Shown here: positions 1 through 5,843 of the stretch, piece by piece
Layout of the letters: each line of letters starts with the position of its first letter
Position numbering within the stretch: the stretch's first letter is position 1
NCBI GenBank assembly: GCA_947388575.1
Contig: CANDSI010000057.1
Span: 1 to 6,642 of the forward strand
DNA length: 6,642 bases
Origin: an uncultured Mycoplasma sp.
GTDB lineage: Bacteria; Bacillota_I; Bacilli_A; RF39; UBA660
Direction: 5' to 3'
The notes under the pieces: model-generated
What the model saw: the letters and a program-made list of their open reading frames with translations, nothing else
The model's database searches: none
Told to the model about the DNA's origin: nothing
Made by a program: the position numbers and the translations under genes

Positions 1-783
1 CATTGAAGAAGTCTCTGGTAAAGTGGAACCTCCATCAATGACTATTCCTTGACCTGTTATATAACTTGCTTCATCACTTCCTAAGAAAGCTGCTAGCTCA
101 CCTATTTCTTTAGGGTCTGCTAGTCTACCCATTGGTATAGAGGCTGCTATATCTTCTACAACAGAATTAGGATTTTCCTCGTTTGATAATATCGCCATAT
201 TGTCTACTAAAGGTGTTTTTACATAACCTGGCATAATTGCATTTACTCTAATATTGTTAATAACTACTTCCATTGCTAAACTTTTAGTAAAACCTAAAAC
301 CGCTGCTTTACTCGTGGCATATGCTACTTCTCCACTATCTGCGACCATTGGACCTGTTACACTTGATAAATTAACTATTGCTCCTTTACCAGTTTTCTTA
401 ATTAGTGGTAAAAATACTTTAGTAACATTCCATGTACCATTGATATTGATATCAAAATGGAAATCTCTAGTATTATCATCCATATCTTCAAAAGTAGTAA
501 GTTTACATACACCAGCATTATTTACTAAAATGTCAATGTGGCCATATCTACTTTCTATTTCTTTGGCACAAGCTTCTAATACTTCTTTGTTTCTAATATC
601 AACAATAAAGCCATTAATTTTATTAGGATACTTCGCATTTAGTTCTGTTAGCGTATTTGTTAATGCTTCATTGCAATCTAATATTATGACACTCGCACCA
701 TATTTTAGATATACTTCTACAATGCCTTTTCCTATACCCATTGCCCCACCAGTTATAACTGCTATCTTATTCTCTAGTTTCAT
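1..783 (-). CDS. ucpA: UcpA-like short-chain dehydrogenase/reductase (3' end cut off)
   Basis: A classical SDR oxidoreductase, cytoplasmic, expected to use NAD(P)(H); the physiological substrate is unknown. I translated 261 codons with no stop before the window edge. Visible motifs are the Rossmann glycine motif TGGAMGIG (residues 11-18), D36 at the end of beta-2 (an acidic residue here usually favours NAD), D62, NNAG (88-91), the probable active-site Asn113, Ser141, and the YxxxK pair Tyr155/Lys159, followed by PG (185-186). Several stretches resemble what I recall of E. coli UcpA: RDFHFDIN, TWNVTK and the C-terminal GGSTLPET. UcpA ends a few residues after that last motif, so almost the whole protein is present. 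The ATG at 783 is chosen because AGGAGG lies 5 nt upstream. It follows the leuS terminator and has its own promoter, so it is probably monocistronic. SDR family assignment is very secure; the ucpA subfamily call is good but made from memory. Confidence 0.88.
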   Translation of the reverse strand, partial: MKLENKIAVITGGAMGIGKGIVEVYLKYGASVIILDCNEALTNTLTELNAKYPNKINGFIVDIRNKEVLEACAKEIESRYGHIDILVNNAGVCKLTTFEDMDDNTRDFHFDININGTWNVTKVFLPLIKKTGKGAIVNLSSVTGPMVADSGEVAYATSKAAVLGFTKSLAMEVVINNIRVNAIMPGYVKTPLVDNMAILSNEENPNSVVEDIAASIPMGRLADPKEIGELAAFLGSDEASYITGQGIVIDGGSTLPETSSM

Positions 784-788
784 ATAAT

Positions 789-794
789 CCTCCT
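789..794 (-). promoter_or_regulatory. Ribosome binding site of the ucpA-like gene
   Basis: Minus-strand AGGAGG, five bases upstream of the ATG at 783. It is a full-strength Shine-Dalgarno match and fixes the start codon. Confidence 0.85.
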
Positions 795-803
795 ATTATT
801 TAT

Positions 804-812
804 AGTATACCA
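804..812 (-). promoter_or_regulatory. Extended -10 promoter of the ucpA-like gene
   Basis: On the minus strand the sequence TGG-TATACT gives an extended -10 element (TGn plus a -10 hexamer with five of six consensus bases). No convincing -35 is found 16-18 bases upstream, because that stretch is the T-run of the leuS terminator. The leader would be only about 15 bases, ending in the ribosome site. Inferred from sequence only. Confidence 0.6.
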
Positions 813-822
813 CTTATTAAAT

Positions 823-850
823 AAAAAAAGCAGAGATTTTTCTCTACTTT
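823..850 (-). terminator. Rho-independent terminator of leuS
   Basis: On the minus strand, GTAGAGA (847-841) pairs with TCTCTGC (836-830) around an AAAA loop, with one U-G wobble; the stem can be extended by three A-U pairs. It is followed at once by seven T (829-823). It begins four bases after the leuS stop codon. Confidence 0.85.
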
Positions 851-854
851 ATTT

Positions 855-3701
855 TTACTTTACAACTATATTGATTATTTTATTTGGAACTATTATAGTT
901 TTAACTATTTCTTTGCCTTCTAAATATTTAGCAACTTTTTCATCTTTTAATGCTAAATCTTTTAAAACTTCTTCTTCAGTATTTAAAGCAACTTTAATGG
1001 TGTTACGAAGTTTGCCATTTACAGATATAGCTATATTAACTTCATCATCCACTAATTTTTCTTCGTCGTATGTAGGCCAAGACTCATATGCAATAGTACT
1101 ATTATGTCCATACATTTCCCATATTTCTTCGCCTAAATGTGGGGTTACACACGATAACATCTTAATAAAACCTTCAGCATAAACTTTCGGACATTTCATA
1201 GTTTTATAACAAGCATTCACAAAAACCATAAATTGACTAATTGCTGTGTTAAATCCTAATGTCTCAAAATCATTGGTTACTTTTTTAACCATTGTGTGAT
1301 AGGCTTTATCTAATGAACCATCATTATTATCTGTGATGTTTTCCATATTAGTGAAGAAACGCCACACTCTATCTACAAACTTTTTAGCTCCTTCAACTCC
1401 TTTACTACTCCATGGTTTGGAATCTTCAATTGGTCCCATAAACATTTCATATAATCTTAATGTGTCAGCACCATAACTTGCTGCGATATCTTTAGGGTCA
1501 ATAGCAAACTCAGGATATCTTTTTCCCATTTTGATACCATTTTCACCTAGTATCATTCCTTGATGAACTAGTTTTTTAAATGGTTCTTTAACAGGTGATA
1601 AACCTTTATCATATAAATAATTGTTCCAAATTCTAGAATACATTAAATGCCCTACAGCGTGCTCTGGTCCACCCATATATAAATCAACTGGTAACCAATG
1701 TTTGGCTAATTCTTGATTACAAAATTCTTTATCATTATTTGGGTCGATATATCTTAAATAATACCAACTAGAACCAGCACTGCCTGGCATAGTGGATGTT
1801 TCTCTTACTCCTTTAATACCATTTTCGGTAACGTATGTTTTCCATTCAACAGCATTCTCTAAAGGAGCCTTTCCATTGTGACCTTTGTAATCTTTTAATT
1901 CTGGTAAAACAAGAGGTAATTCTTTATCTTCAAGTAATATATCTTCTCCATTTTCTAAATGAACAATTGGTACTGGTTCACCCCAATATCTTTGACGAGC
2001 AAATATCCATTCTCTAAACTTATAATTAATTTTCTTAGAGCCTAATCCTCTTTCTTCTAACCATGCAACCATTTTATTAATAGCTTCTTCTTTATTTAAA
2101 CCATTTAAGATTTCAGAATTAATGTGAGTTCCATCATCAGTGTATGCGCCCTCACCTTTCATTAATAATGAAAAGCTATATTTGTGAGCTTCATTAGTTA
2201 ATGTATCTAATAAATTCTCTTTATTTATCCATTTGATATCAGCGATATCTTGCTCTTCTTTGGAAATAGCTATTTGTTCTAAACTCTTTAGCTTTCCAAC
2301 AACTGTATAACAAGTTATATGGCGATTTACATCTTTATGGGCTGCATAAAATGTATCATAATAAATAAATTCCATCTCTCTTAAATCCGCAAAATCTGTA
2401 TATCCTGTTTCTTCTGTAATTTCTCTTTTAGCAGCTTCAATTGGTGTTTCTTCTCCTTCAATGCCACCCATTACAAAATCTATCCAGTTAAATTTTTTGT
2501 TATTTACACACAAATATTTATCTTCAGTTGGATGTTTAATTATAGCATTTACTACTCTTCTTTCAGTCATTGGTTTATCACTTCTTACTTCAGAAGAACC
2601 ACTGCCAATAAAGTTTTTAGCTAATACTTGAATTATTGGAATATTAAATTTTTTAGCAAATTCATAATCTCTTTCATCATGAGCTGGAACTGCCATTATT
2701 GCTCCTGTGCCATAACTTGCTAAAACATAATCACTTATATAAATTGGTATTTTAGTATCATTAACAGGATTTATAGCATATGCACCAGTGAATACTCCTG
2801 TTTTATCTTTATTTAGTTCTGTTCTTTCTAAATCACTTTTACTAGCGCATACTTTTTTGTATTCTAAAACTTCTTCTTTTTTATCTGGTGTAGTTATTAT
2901 ATCAACATATTCATGTTCGGGAGCTAATACACAATATGTAGCACCATATAATGTATCTGGACGAGTTGTAAATACAGTAAAATCTAAATCATGGTTATCA
3001 ATTTTAAATTTAACATGAGCTCCAATAGATTTACCAATCCAATGCGCTTGCATCTCTTTAGTAGATTCGGGCCAATCAATTTCATTTAAGCCTTCTAATA
3101 ACCTTTCCGCAAATTTAGGTTGGTCGATACATAACTGTTTCATTTTTTTACGAATTACAGGGTAGCCCCCTCTTTCAGATTTTCCGTCAATTACTTCATC
3201 ATTTGATAAAACTGTTCCTAATTCTTCACACCAATTAACAGGCATATCGATATATTTAGCATAACCATCTTTGTATAATTCTTTAAATATCCATTGAGTC
3301 CATTTATAATATTTTGGATCACTTGTAGAAATCATTTTTGACCAGTCATAATCAAAACCTAAAGTATTTAATTGTTCACTAAAGTATTTAATATTTTTTT
3401 CAGTAAAACCACTTGGATGATTACCTGTTTGAACTGCATATTGTTCCGCAGGTAAACCAAAAGAATCATAACCCATTGGGTGTAATACATTGTACCCTTG
3501 CATTCTTTTCATACGTGATACTATATCTGTTGCCGTATATCCTTCAACGTGTCCTGCATGTAAGCCAACACCACTTGGATAAGGGAACATATCTAATACA
3601 TAATATTTTGGTTTGCTAAAATCCCAAACATCGGTTTTAAAAGTTTCATTTTCTTGCCAATATTTTTGCCATTTTTGTTCTATAGTTTTATAATCGTACA
3701 T
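855..3701 (-). CDS. leuS: Leucyl-tRNA synthetase with Nudix domain inserted in the editing domain
   Basis: Charges tRNA(Leu) with leucine using ATP; cytoplasmic class I synthetase. It aligns by eye with bacterial LeuRS from end to end. The HIGH motif appears as HAGH (48-51) after MFPYPSG. The CP1 editing domain has TTRPDT (245-250) and AHDERD (340-345), so the threonine-rich loop and the aspartate that binds the amino group in editing are kept. The catalytic core resumes at [14 protein letters not shown] (563-576), with [13 protein letters not shown] (639-651) and [14 protein letters not shown] (744-757). The KMSKS loop reads KMGKR (724-728). The C-terminal anticodon-binding and tail regions are present. 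At 948 residues it is about 144 longer than the 804-residue B. subtilis enzyme, which a Nudix domain at about 363-515 explains. The start is supported by AGAGGG five bases upstream. It is transcribed alone from a consensus promoter and ends in a hairpin terminator. No T-box leader is possible in the short 5' region. Confidence 0.97.
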   Translation of the reverse strand: MYDYKTIEQKWQKYWQENETFKTDVWDFSKPKYYVLDMFPYPSGVGLHAGHVEGYTATDIVSRMKRMQGYNVLHPMGYDSFGLPAEQYAVQTGNHPSGFTEKNIKYFSEQLNTLGFDYDWSKMISTSDPKYYKWTQWIFKELYKDGYAKYIDMPVNWCEELGTVLSNDEVIDGKSERGGYPVIRKKMKQLCIDQPKFAERLLEGLNEIDWPESTKEMQAHWIGKSIGAHVKFKIDNHDLDFTVFTTRPDTLYGATYCVLAPEHEYVDIITTPDKKEEVLEYKKVCASKSDLERTELNKDKTGVFTGAYAINPVNDTKIPIYISDYVLASYGTGAIMAVPAHDERDYEFAKKFNIPIIQVLAKNFIGSGSSEVRSDKPMTERRVVNAIIKHPTEDKYLCVNNKKFNWIDFVMGGIEGEETPIEAAKREITEETGYTDFADLREMEFIYYDTFYAAHKDVNRHITCYTVVGKLKSLEQIAISKEEQDIADIKWINKENLLDTLTNEAHKYSFSLLMKGEGAYTDDGTHINSEILNGLNKEEAINKMVAWLEERGLGSKKINYKFREWIFARQRYWGEPVPIVHLENGEDILLEDKELPLVLPELKDYKGHNGKAPLENAVEWKTYVTENGIKGVRETSTMPGSAGSSWYYLRYIDPNNDKEFCNQELAKHWLPVDLYMGGPEHAVGHLMYSRIWNNYLYDKGLSPVKEPFKKLVHQGMILGENGIKMGKRYPEFAIDPKDIAASYGADTLRLYEMFMGPIEDSKPWSSKGVEGAKKFVDRVWRFFTNMENITDNNDGSLDKAYHTMVKKVTNDFETLGFNTAISQFMVFVNACYKTMKCPKVYAEGFIKMLSCVTPHLGEEIWEMYGHNSTIAYESWPTYDEEKLVDDEVNIAISVNGKLRNTIKVALNTEEEVLKDLALKDEKVAKYLEGKEIVKTIIVPNKIINIVVK
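2157..2615 (-). other. Nudix hydrolase domain inserted in LeuRS CP1 (residues about 363-515)
   Basis: The insert sits directly after the editing-site segment [13 protein letters not shown] and the strand IPIIQVLA, and ends before [18 protein letters not shown], where the LeuRS sequence continues as in B. subtilis. Inside is a full Nudix box, G-x5-E-x7-R-E-U-x-E-E-x-G-U, at residues 412-434 (bases 2400-2468): G412, E418, R426, E427, E430, E431 and G433 are all present, with Tyr434 at the last hydrophobic position. Before the box the order is as expected ([10 protein letters not shown] strand, KYLCV, then FVMGGIE), and afterwards come strands and [12 protein letters not shown], typical of the end of a Nudix fold. 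The metal-binding glutamates suggest an active pyrophosphohydrolase; the substrate cannot be told from sequence. The reading frame is unbroken through both junctions and base composition looks the same as the rest of leuS. Confidence 0.93.
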
Positions 3702-3733
3702 ATAAGCCCTCTTTTCTTATAATTATAGTTTAA

Positions 3734-3762
3734 ATTATATAGTTTGAGAGGTTAAATGTCAA
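3734..3762 (-). promoter_or_regulatory. Perfect consensus sigma-A promoter of leuS
   Basis: Minus-strand TTGACA (3762-3757), a 17-base spacer, then TATAAT (3739-3734): both hexamers and the spacing match consensus exactly. Transcription would begin near 3727, leaving a leader of roughly 26 bases that contains the AGAGGG ribosome site (3712-3707). Confidence 0.9.
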
Positions 3763-3783
3763 TTGTTTTATTGTTTACCATTT

Positions 3784-3810
3784 AAAAAGAAATATCTATC
3801 TTGATATCTC
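3784..3810 (-). terminator. Probable terminator of the gre-like gene
   Basis: On the minus strand, GAGATATC (3810-3803) and GATATTTC (3796-3789) can form an 8-bp stem with one G-U wobble and a six-base loop, followed by five T (3788-3784). It begins right after the stop codon. The stem is A-U rich and therefore weak, but position and T-run fit a terminator. Confidence 0.65.
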
Positions 3811-4326
3811 TTATTTTCTTTCAACTGGTTTATCTTCTGTTAATAATTTTTGTTTAATGTGAACAGACATTTTTCTTTCACCAACTTGATATGTATATAT
3901 TCCTCCAATAACTTGATTGTATAACGCTCTTCCAAGAGGTGAATTAATCGAAATTTTATCTTCATTATGTAATGTTCCTATAGTTGCTGTTAATTCAGTT
4001 TCCATTTCTTCAACATCATGTGATGGAAACATTATTTCTAATAATAATCTGTCACCTATATCTACTCTTGTATCTTCTCCGTGTTTTTCAATAATTTTTA
4101 TTCGATCTCTTTTTTTTCGCAAATCTTGTAAATTATCTAAAATCAATTTTTCTCTTCTAACTAAATCACATGAGGTTGCGCTTGAATAGTGTTCATCTAA
4201 TAAAATATCTTTTGCTTCTGTACTTCTTGTTGCTAAAAAACTTTTTAATTCTTCCTCTAATGCACTTATTCTTTGTAAATAATCGTTATAACCTACAACA
4301 TCTAAATAATATATATTTTCTTCCAT
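3811..4326 (-). CDS. Divergent GreA/GreB-family RNA polymerase secondary-channel factor
   Basis: 171 residues. The C-terminal half fits the Gre FKBP-like domain: VDIGDRLLLEI (88-98), then an acidic linker, and KISINSPLGRALYNQVIGG (124-142), the counterpart of the ISVxSPxGRALLGKxxGD signature of GreA. Residues about 10-80 look like the antiparallel coiled coil (SALEEELKSF, then LILDNLQDLRKKRDRIKIIE) that enters the polymerase secondary channel. Gre factors stimulate transcript cleavage in backtracked complexes through acidic residues at the coiled-coil tip. Here the usual D-L-x-E-N-x-E-Y tip signature is absent; LLDEHYSSATSCDL (42-55) takes its place, with only D44/E45 as candidate acidic residues. 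It may be a GreA paralogue with altered or no cleavage activity, so no gene symbol is given. A strong GAGGAGG (4340-4334) lies seven bases before the ATG. The stop of the upstream solenoid gene is 33 bases away with no terminator between, suggesting one operon. Confidence 0.85.
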   Translation of the reverse strand: MEENIYYLDVVGYNDYLQRISALEEELKSFLATRSTEAKDILLDEHYSSATSCDLVRREKLILDNLQDLRKKRDRIKIIEKHGEDTRVDIGDRLLLEIMFPSHDVEEMETELTATIGTLHNEDKISINSPLGRALYNQVIGGIYTYQVGERKMSVHIKQKLLTEDKPVERK

Positions 4327-4359
4327 ATATTTACCTCCTCTTAATTTGAATATAATTAT

Positions 4360-5397
4360 TTATTTTAAATCTTTTCTTACTCTTAAAATCATTTCTCTTT
4401 TAAGTTTTGTTCCTTTGTATTCATCGTCTAAATTTGGTATGCCATTTAATGCATTTTGAAGTTTTTCTCTTAATTCTTCATTTTCCATATAGTATATAGC
4501 AATTGTTATTATTTCAACGTTCTTACTTTCTATAATTTTATCTACAGCATAACTTGAACAAGGTCTATTACATATAGCTAAGGTGATTATATAATTTAAC
4601 CAAAAATCAGTTTTTTTAGCATTATTATTTTCATTTAAAATGTAATCTATCATTCCAATATACGTTGTGTTTTCTGTATTCTTTATTAAATCAATAATTC
4701 TCATATAGTCTTTACTTTCGACTATACCTTTTATAATTTTATCTCTTGAGTCTTTATTATCTACTTCATGGTCTTTTAAAAACATACTTAAGTGAACTGC
4801 GTAAATATCCGTTTCTTTGGCATTTAATAACCCTTCTGCAAATTCGTTTATTGATACAATAGTTGCAATATTCGCTACAGCAACAATGTATCTTGGATCT
4901 TTTAGTTCGATTACTCTTCTTTCTAATAACTCTTTTGTTTTAGGCTCTAATTTTGCGCCAACGTCTCTTAACATATAAAAAATGTATGTACTATTATCAG
5001 ATTTTGCCATAGCAGCAGCTAGTTCCTCAATTGGCGCAAACATAATGCCTCTCGCATAATAATACATTCTGATTGGATCTTTACTTCTTATCATTCCTTT
5101 ACTAAGTTCATTTAAAATTTTCTTTTTTTCTTCTTCTGATAAATCTTTTAAATTTTGAATAAAATAGGCATATTCTAAAATATAATAACTATCTAATTTT
5201 TTAGATAAAGTATTCGCTACTCTTCCTTTATTTATCCTCTCTATATGTTTTCCACATAAATATATTAGTCTAGTATCATTAGAACTAAAAATATAATCTT
5301 CAATAAATTTTAATTCAACTTCCCCTGCTTTAATTAAATTATTTAACTCTTTTATTCTTTCTTCTTTTGATTCTAATAATACTTCTTCAACACTCAT
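4360..5397 (-). CDS. Uncharacterised alpha-helical repeat (solenoid-like) protein
   Basis: I do not recognise this 345-residue protein. It has no signal peptide and no membrane segment, so it should be cytoplasmic. It is rich in charged and helix-forming residues and shows a loose repeat of about 30-35 residues, each marked by a short S/L-K-D/N-like turn followed by a hydrophobic helix: SSNDTRLIYL (38-47), KKLDSYYILEYA (66-77), RSKDPIRMYYYA (104-115), AKSDNSTYIFYM (131-142), ELKDPRYIVAVA (164-175), NAKETDIYAVHL (192-203), ESKDYMRIIDLI (227-238) and ESKNVEIITIAI (290-301). This pattern suggests a HEAT-like or related solenoid used for protein binding. No catalytic motif was seen. AGGAG lies six bases before the ATG, and a good promoter lies just upstream. 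It probably forms an operon with the gre-like gene downstream, which hints at a link to transcription, but that is inference. Confidence 0.85.
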   Translation of the reverse strand: MSVEEVLLESKEERIKELNNLIKAGEVELKFIEDYIFSSNDTRLIYLCGKHIERINKGRVANTLSKKLDSYYILEYAYFIQNLKDLSEEEKKKILNELSKGMIRSKDPIRMYYYARGIMFAPIEELAAAMAKSDNSTYIFYMLRDVGAKLEPKTKELLERRVIELKDPRYIVAVANIATIVSINEFAEGLLNAKETDIYAVHLSMFLKDHEVDNKDSRDKIIKGIVESKDYMRIIDLIKNTENTTYIGMIDYILNENNNAKKTDFWLNYIITLAICNRPCSSYAVDKIIESKNVEIITIAIYYMENEELREKLQNALNGIPNLDDEYKGTKLKREMILRVRKDLK

Positions 5398-5418
5398 AAA
5401 AAACTCCTATATATTTTT

Positions 5419-5447
5419 ATTATACTTTTATTTAATTCTTTTGTAAA
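5419..5447 (-). promoter_or_regulatory. Promoter of the solenoid-gre operon
   Basis: Minus-strand TTTACA (5447-5442), a 17-base spacer, and TATAAT (5424-5419): eleven of twelve consensus bases at ideal spacing. The predicted start near 5412 leaves a short leader with the AGGAG ribosome site at 5408-5404. Confidence 0.8.
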
Positions 5448-5470
5448 TATAATTAGTTTATAAGTATATT

Positions 5471-5686
5471 TTAATAATATTTATTCTTTTCTTTAACTTT
5501 TACTATCTTTATTGTATAACCTATAGGGCCAATTATTTTTAATAAATTTAAAATACTTGGTGAGTGCATGCCCGCTTCAATTCTAGCAATTTTTTCTCTA
5601 GATACTCCAGAATATTTAGAAAATAAATCTTGAGTTAAATTGTTTTCTTTCCGAAAACGAGTAAAGTCTTTAATAAATAATTGCAT
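5471..5686 (-). CDS. Small XRE-family helix-turn-helix regulator (antitoxin-like)
   Basis: 71 residues, almost entirely one HTH domain: DFTRFRKENNLTQDLFSKYSGV (7-28) covers helix 1, the LTQ start of helix 2 and the turn, and SREKIARIEAGMHSPSILNLLKIIGPIGY (29-57) holds the recognition helix and the P-S-x-x-x-L-L-K-I end typical of HigA/HipB-type proteins. The strand-like tail TIKIVKVK (58-65) also resembles such antitoxins. A stop codon (TAA) lies directly before the ATG in this frame, so the start cannot be further upstream. The ribosome site is weak (GAAGAA), which fits translation coupled to the short overlapping frame at 5738-5670. No toxin gene is next to it. The inverted repeat at 5757-5776, some 70 bases upstream, is a plausible binding site for autoregulation. 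No terminator is seen after it, so some readthrough into the solenoid gene is possible. Confidence 0.82.
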   Translation of the reverse strand: MQLFIKDFTRFRKENNLTQDLFSKYSGVSREKIARIEAGMHSPSILNLLKIIGPIGYTIKIVKVKEKNKYY

Positions 5687-5738
5687 TTAATTCTTCAGGG
5701 TTAAATGATGCTTCAATATAGTTTTTATTATAGTTCAT
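5670..5738 (-). CDS. Putative 22-codon ORF overlapping the XRE gene start (leader peptide or N-terminal remnant)
   Basis: Too short for usual gene calls. It runs from ATG (5738) to TAA (5672-5670) and overlaps the first 17 bases of the XRE gene in another frame. A partial ribosome site (GGTGA) sits about seven bases upstream. Its C-terminal part reads FNPEELNAIIY. A segment like PEELNA just before a K-x-F-x-x-x-R-K-E-x-x-L-T-Q helix is what I would expect at the N-terminus of longer antitoxin-type XRE proteins, so this may be the front of the same gene, separated by a one-base frame change. Otherwise it could be a leader peptide that couples translation. No homologue is claimed. Confidence 0.4.
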   Translation of the reverse strand: MNYNKNYIEASFNPEELNAIIY

Positions 5739-5756
5739 TTTTCTTCACCAATCATA

Positions 5757-5776
5757 TTGTATCATAATTGATACAA
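5757..5776. promoter_or_regulatory. Inverted-repeat operator (TTGTATCA-N4-TGATACAA)
   Basis: A perfect 8-bp inverted repeat around a 4-bp centre lies between the divergent XRE and acyl-CoA synthetase genes. On the minus strand it overlaps -10-like hexamers (TATGAT at 5766-5761, and again at 5756-5751) just before the short ORF and XRE gene. On the plus strand it ends 16 bases before the -35 of the synthetase promoter. This size and symmetry suit an XRE dimer, so I infer it is the regulator's own operator, able to repress the XRE side and possibly influence the divergent gene. No T-run follows in either direction, so it is unlikely to be a terminator. Confidence 0.65.
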
Positions 5777-5792
5777 GTTTTCTAATAATATA

Positions 5793-5821
5793 TTGCATTT
5801 GGGAAGAAATTATTATATATT
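5793..5821 (+). promoter_or_regulatory. Promoter of the acyl-CoA synthetase-like gene
   Basis: Plus-strand TTGCAT (5793-5798), a 17-base spacer, and TATATT (5816-5821). Each hexamer has four or five consensus bases at ideal spacing. The GAGGT ribosome site (5834-5838) follows, five bases before the ATG at 5844. Confidence 0.6.
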
Positions 5822-5843
5822 TAATTTAGAAATGAGGTAAATT

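Noticed and set aside
254..787. A 177-codon open frame on the plus strand
   Set aside because: It lies opposite the UcpA-like gene, which has clear SDR motifs, a ribosome site and a promoter. The plus-strand translation has no recognisable domain.
2157..2615. The idea that the Nudix segment is a separate gene or an inserted mobile element
   Set aside because: The frame is continuous through both junctions, there is no separate start with a ribosome site, and no flanking repeats were seen.
871..3619. Several plus-strand open frames of 60-103 codons inside leuS
   Set aside because: They are antisense shadows of a conserved gene, with no recognisable motifs or ribosome sites that I could support.
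3702..3810. A possible T-box or other tRNA-responsive leader before leuS
   Set aside because: The promoter lies only about 33 bases before the start codon, so no specifier stem or antiterminator fits.
3917..4189. A 90-codon open frame on the plus strand
   Set aside because: It is antisense to the Gre-like gene, which has a conserved C-terminal domain and a strong ribosome site.
5448..5462. A small inverted repeat after the XRE gene (TATAA, five-base loop, TTATA)
   Set aside because: All stem pairs are A-T and no T-run follows, so it does not qualify as a terminator; such repeats are expected by chance in sequence this A/T-rich.
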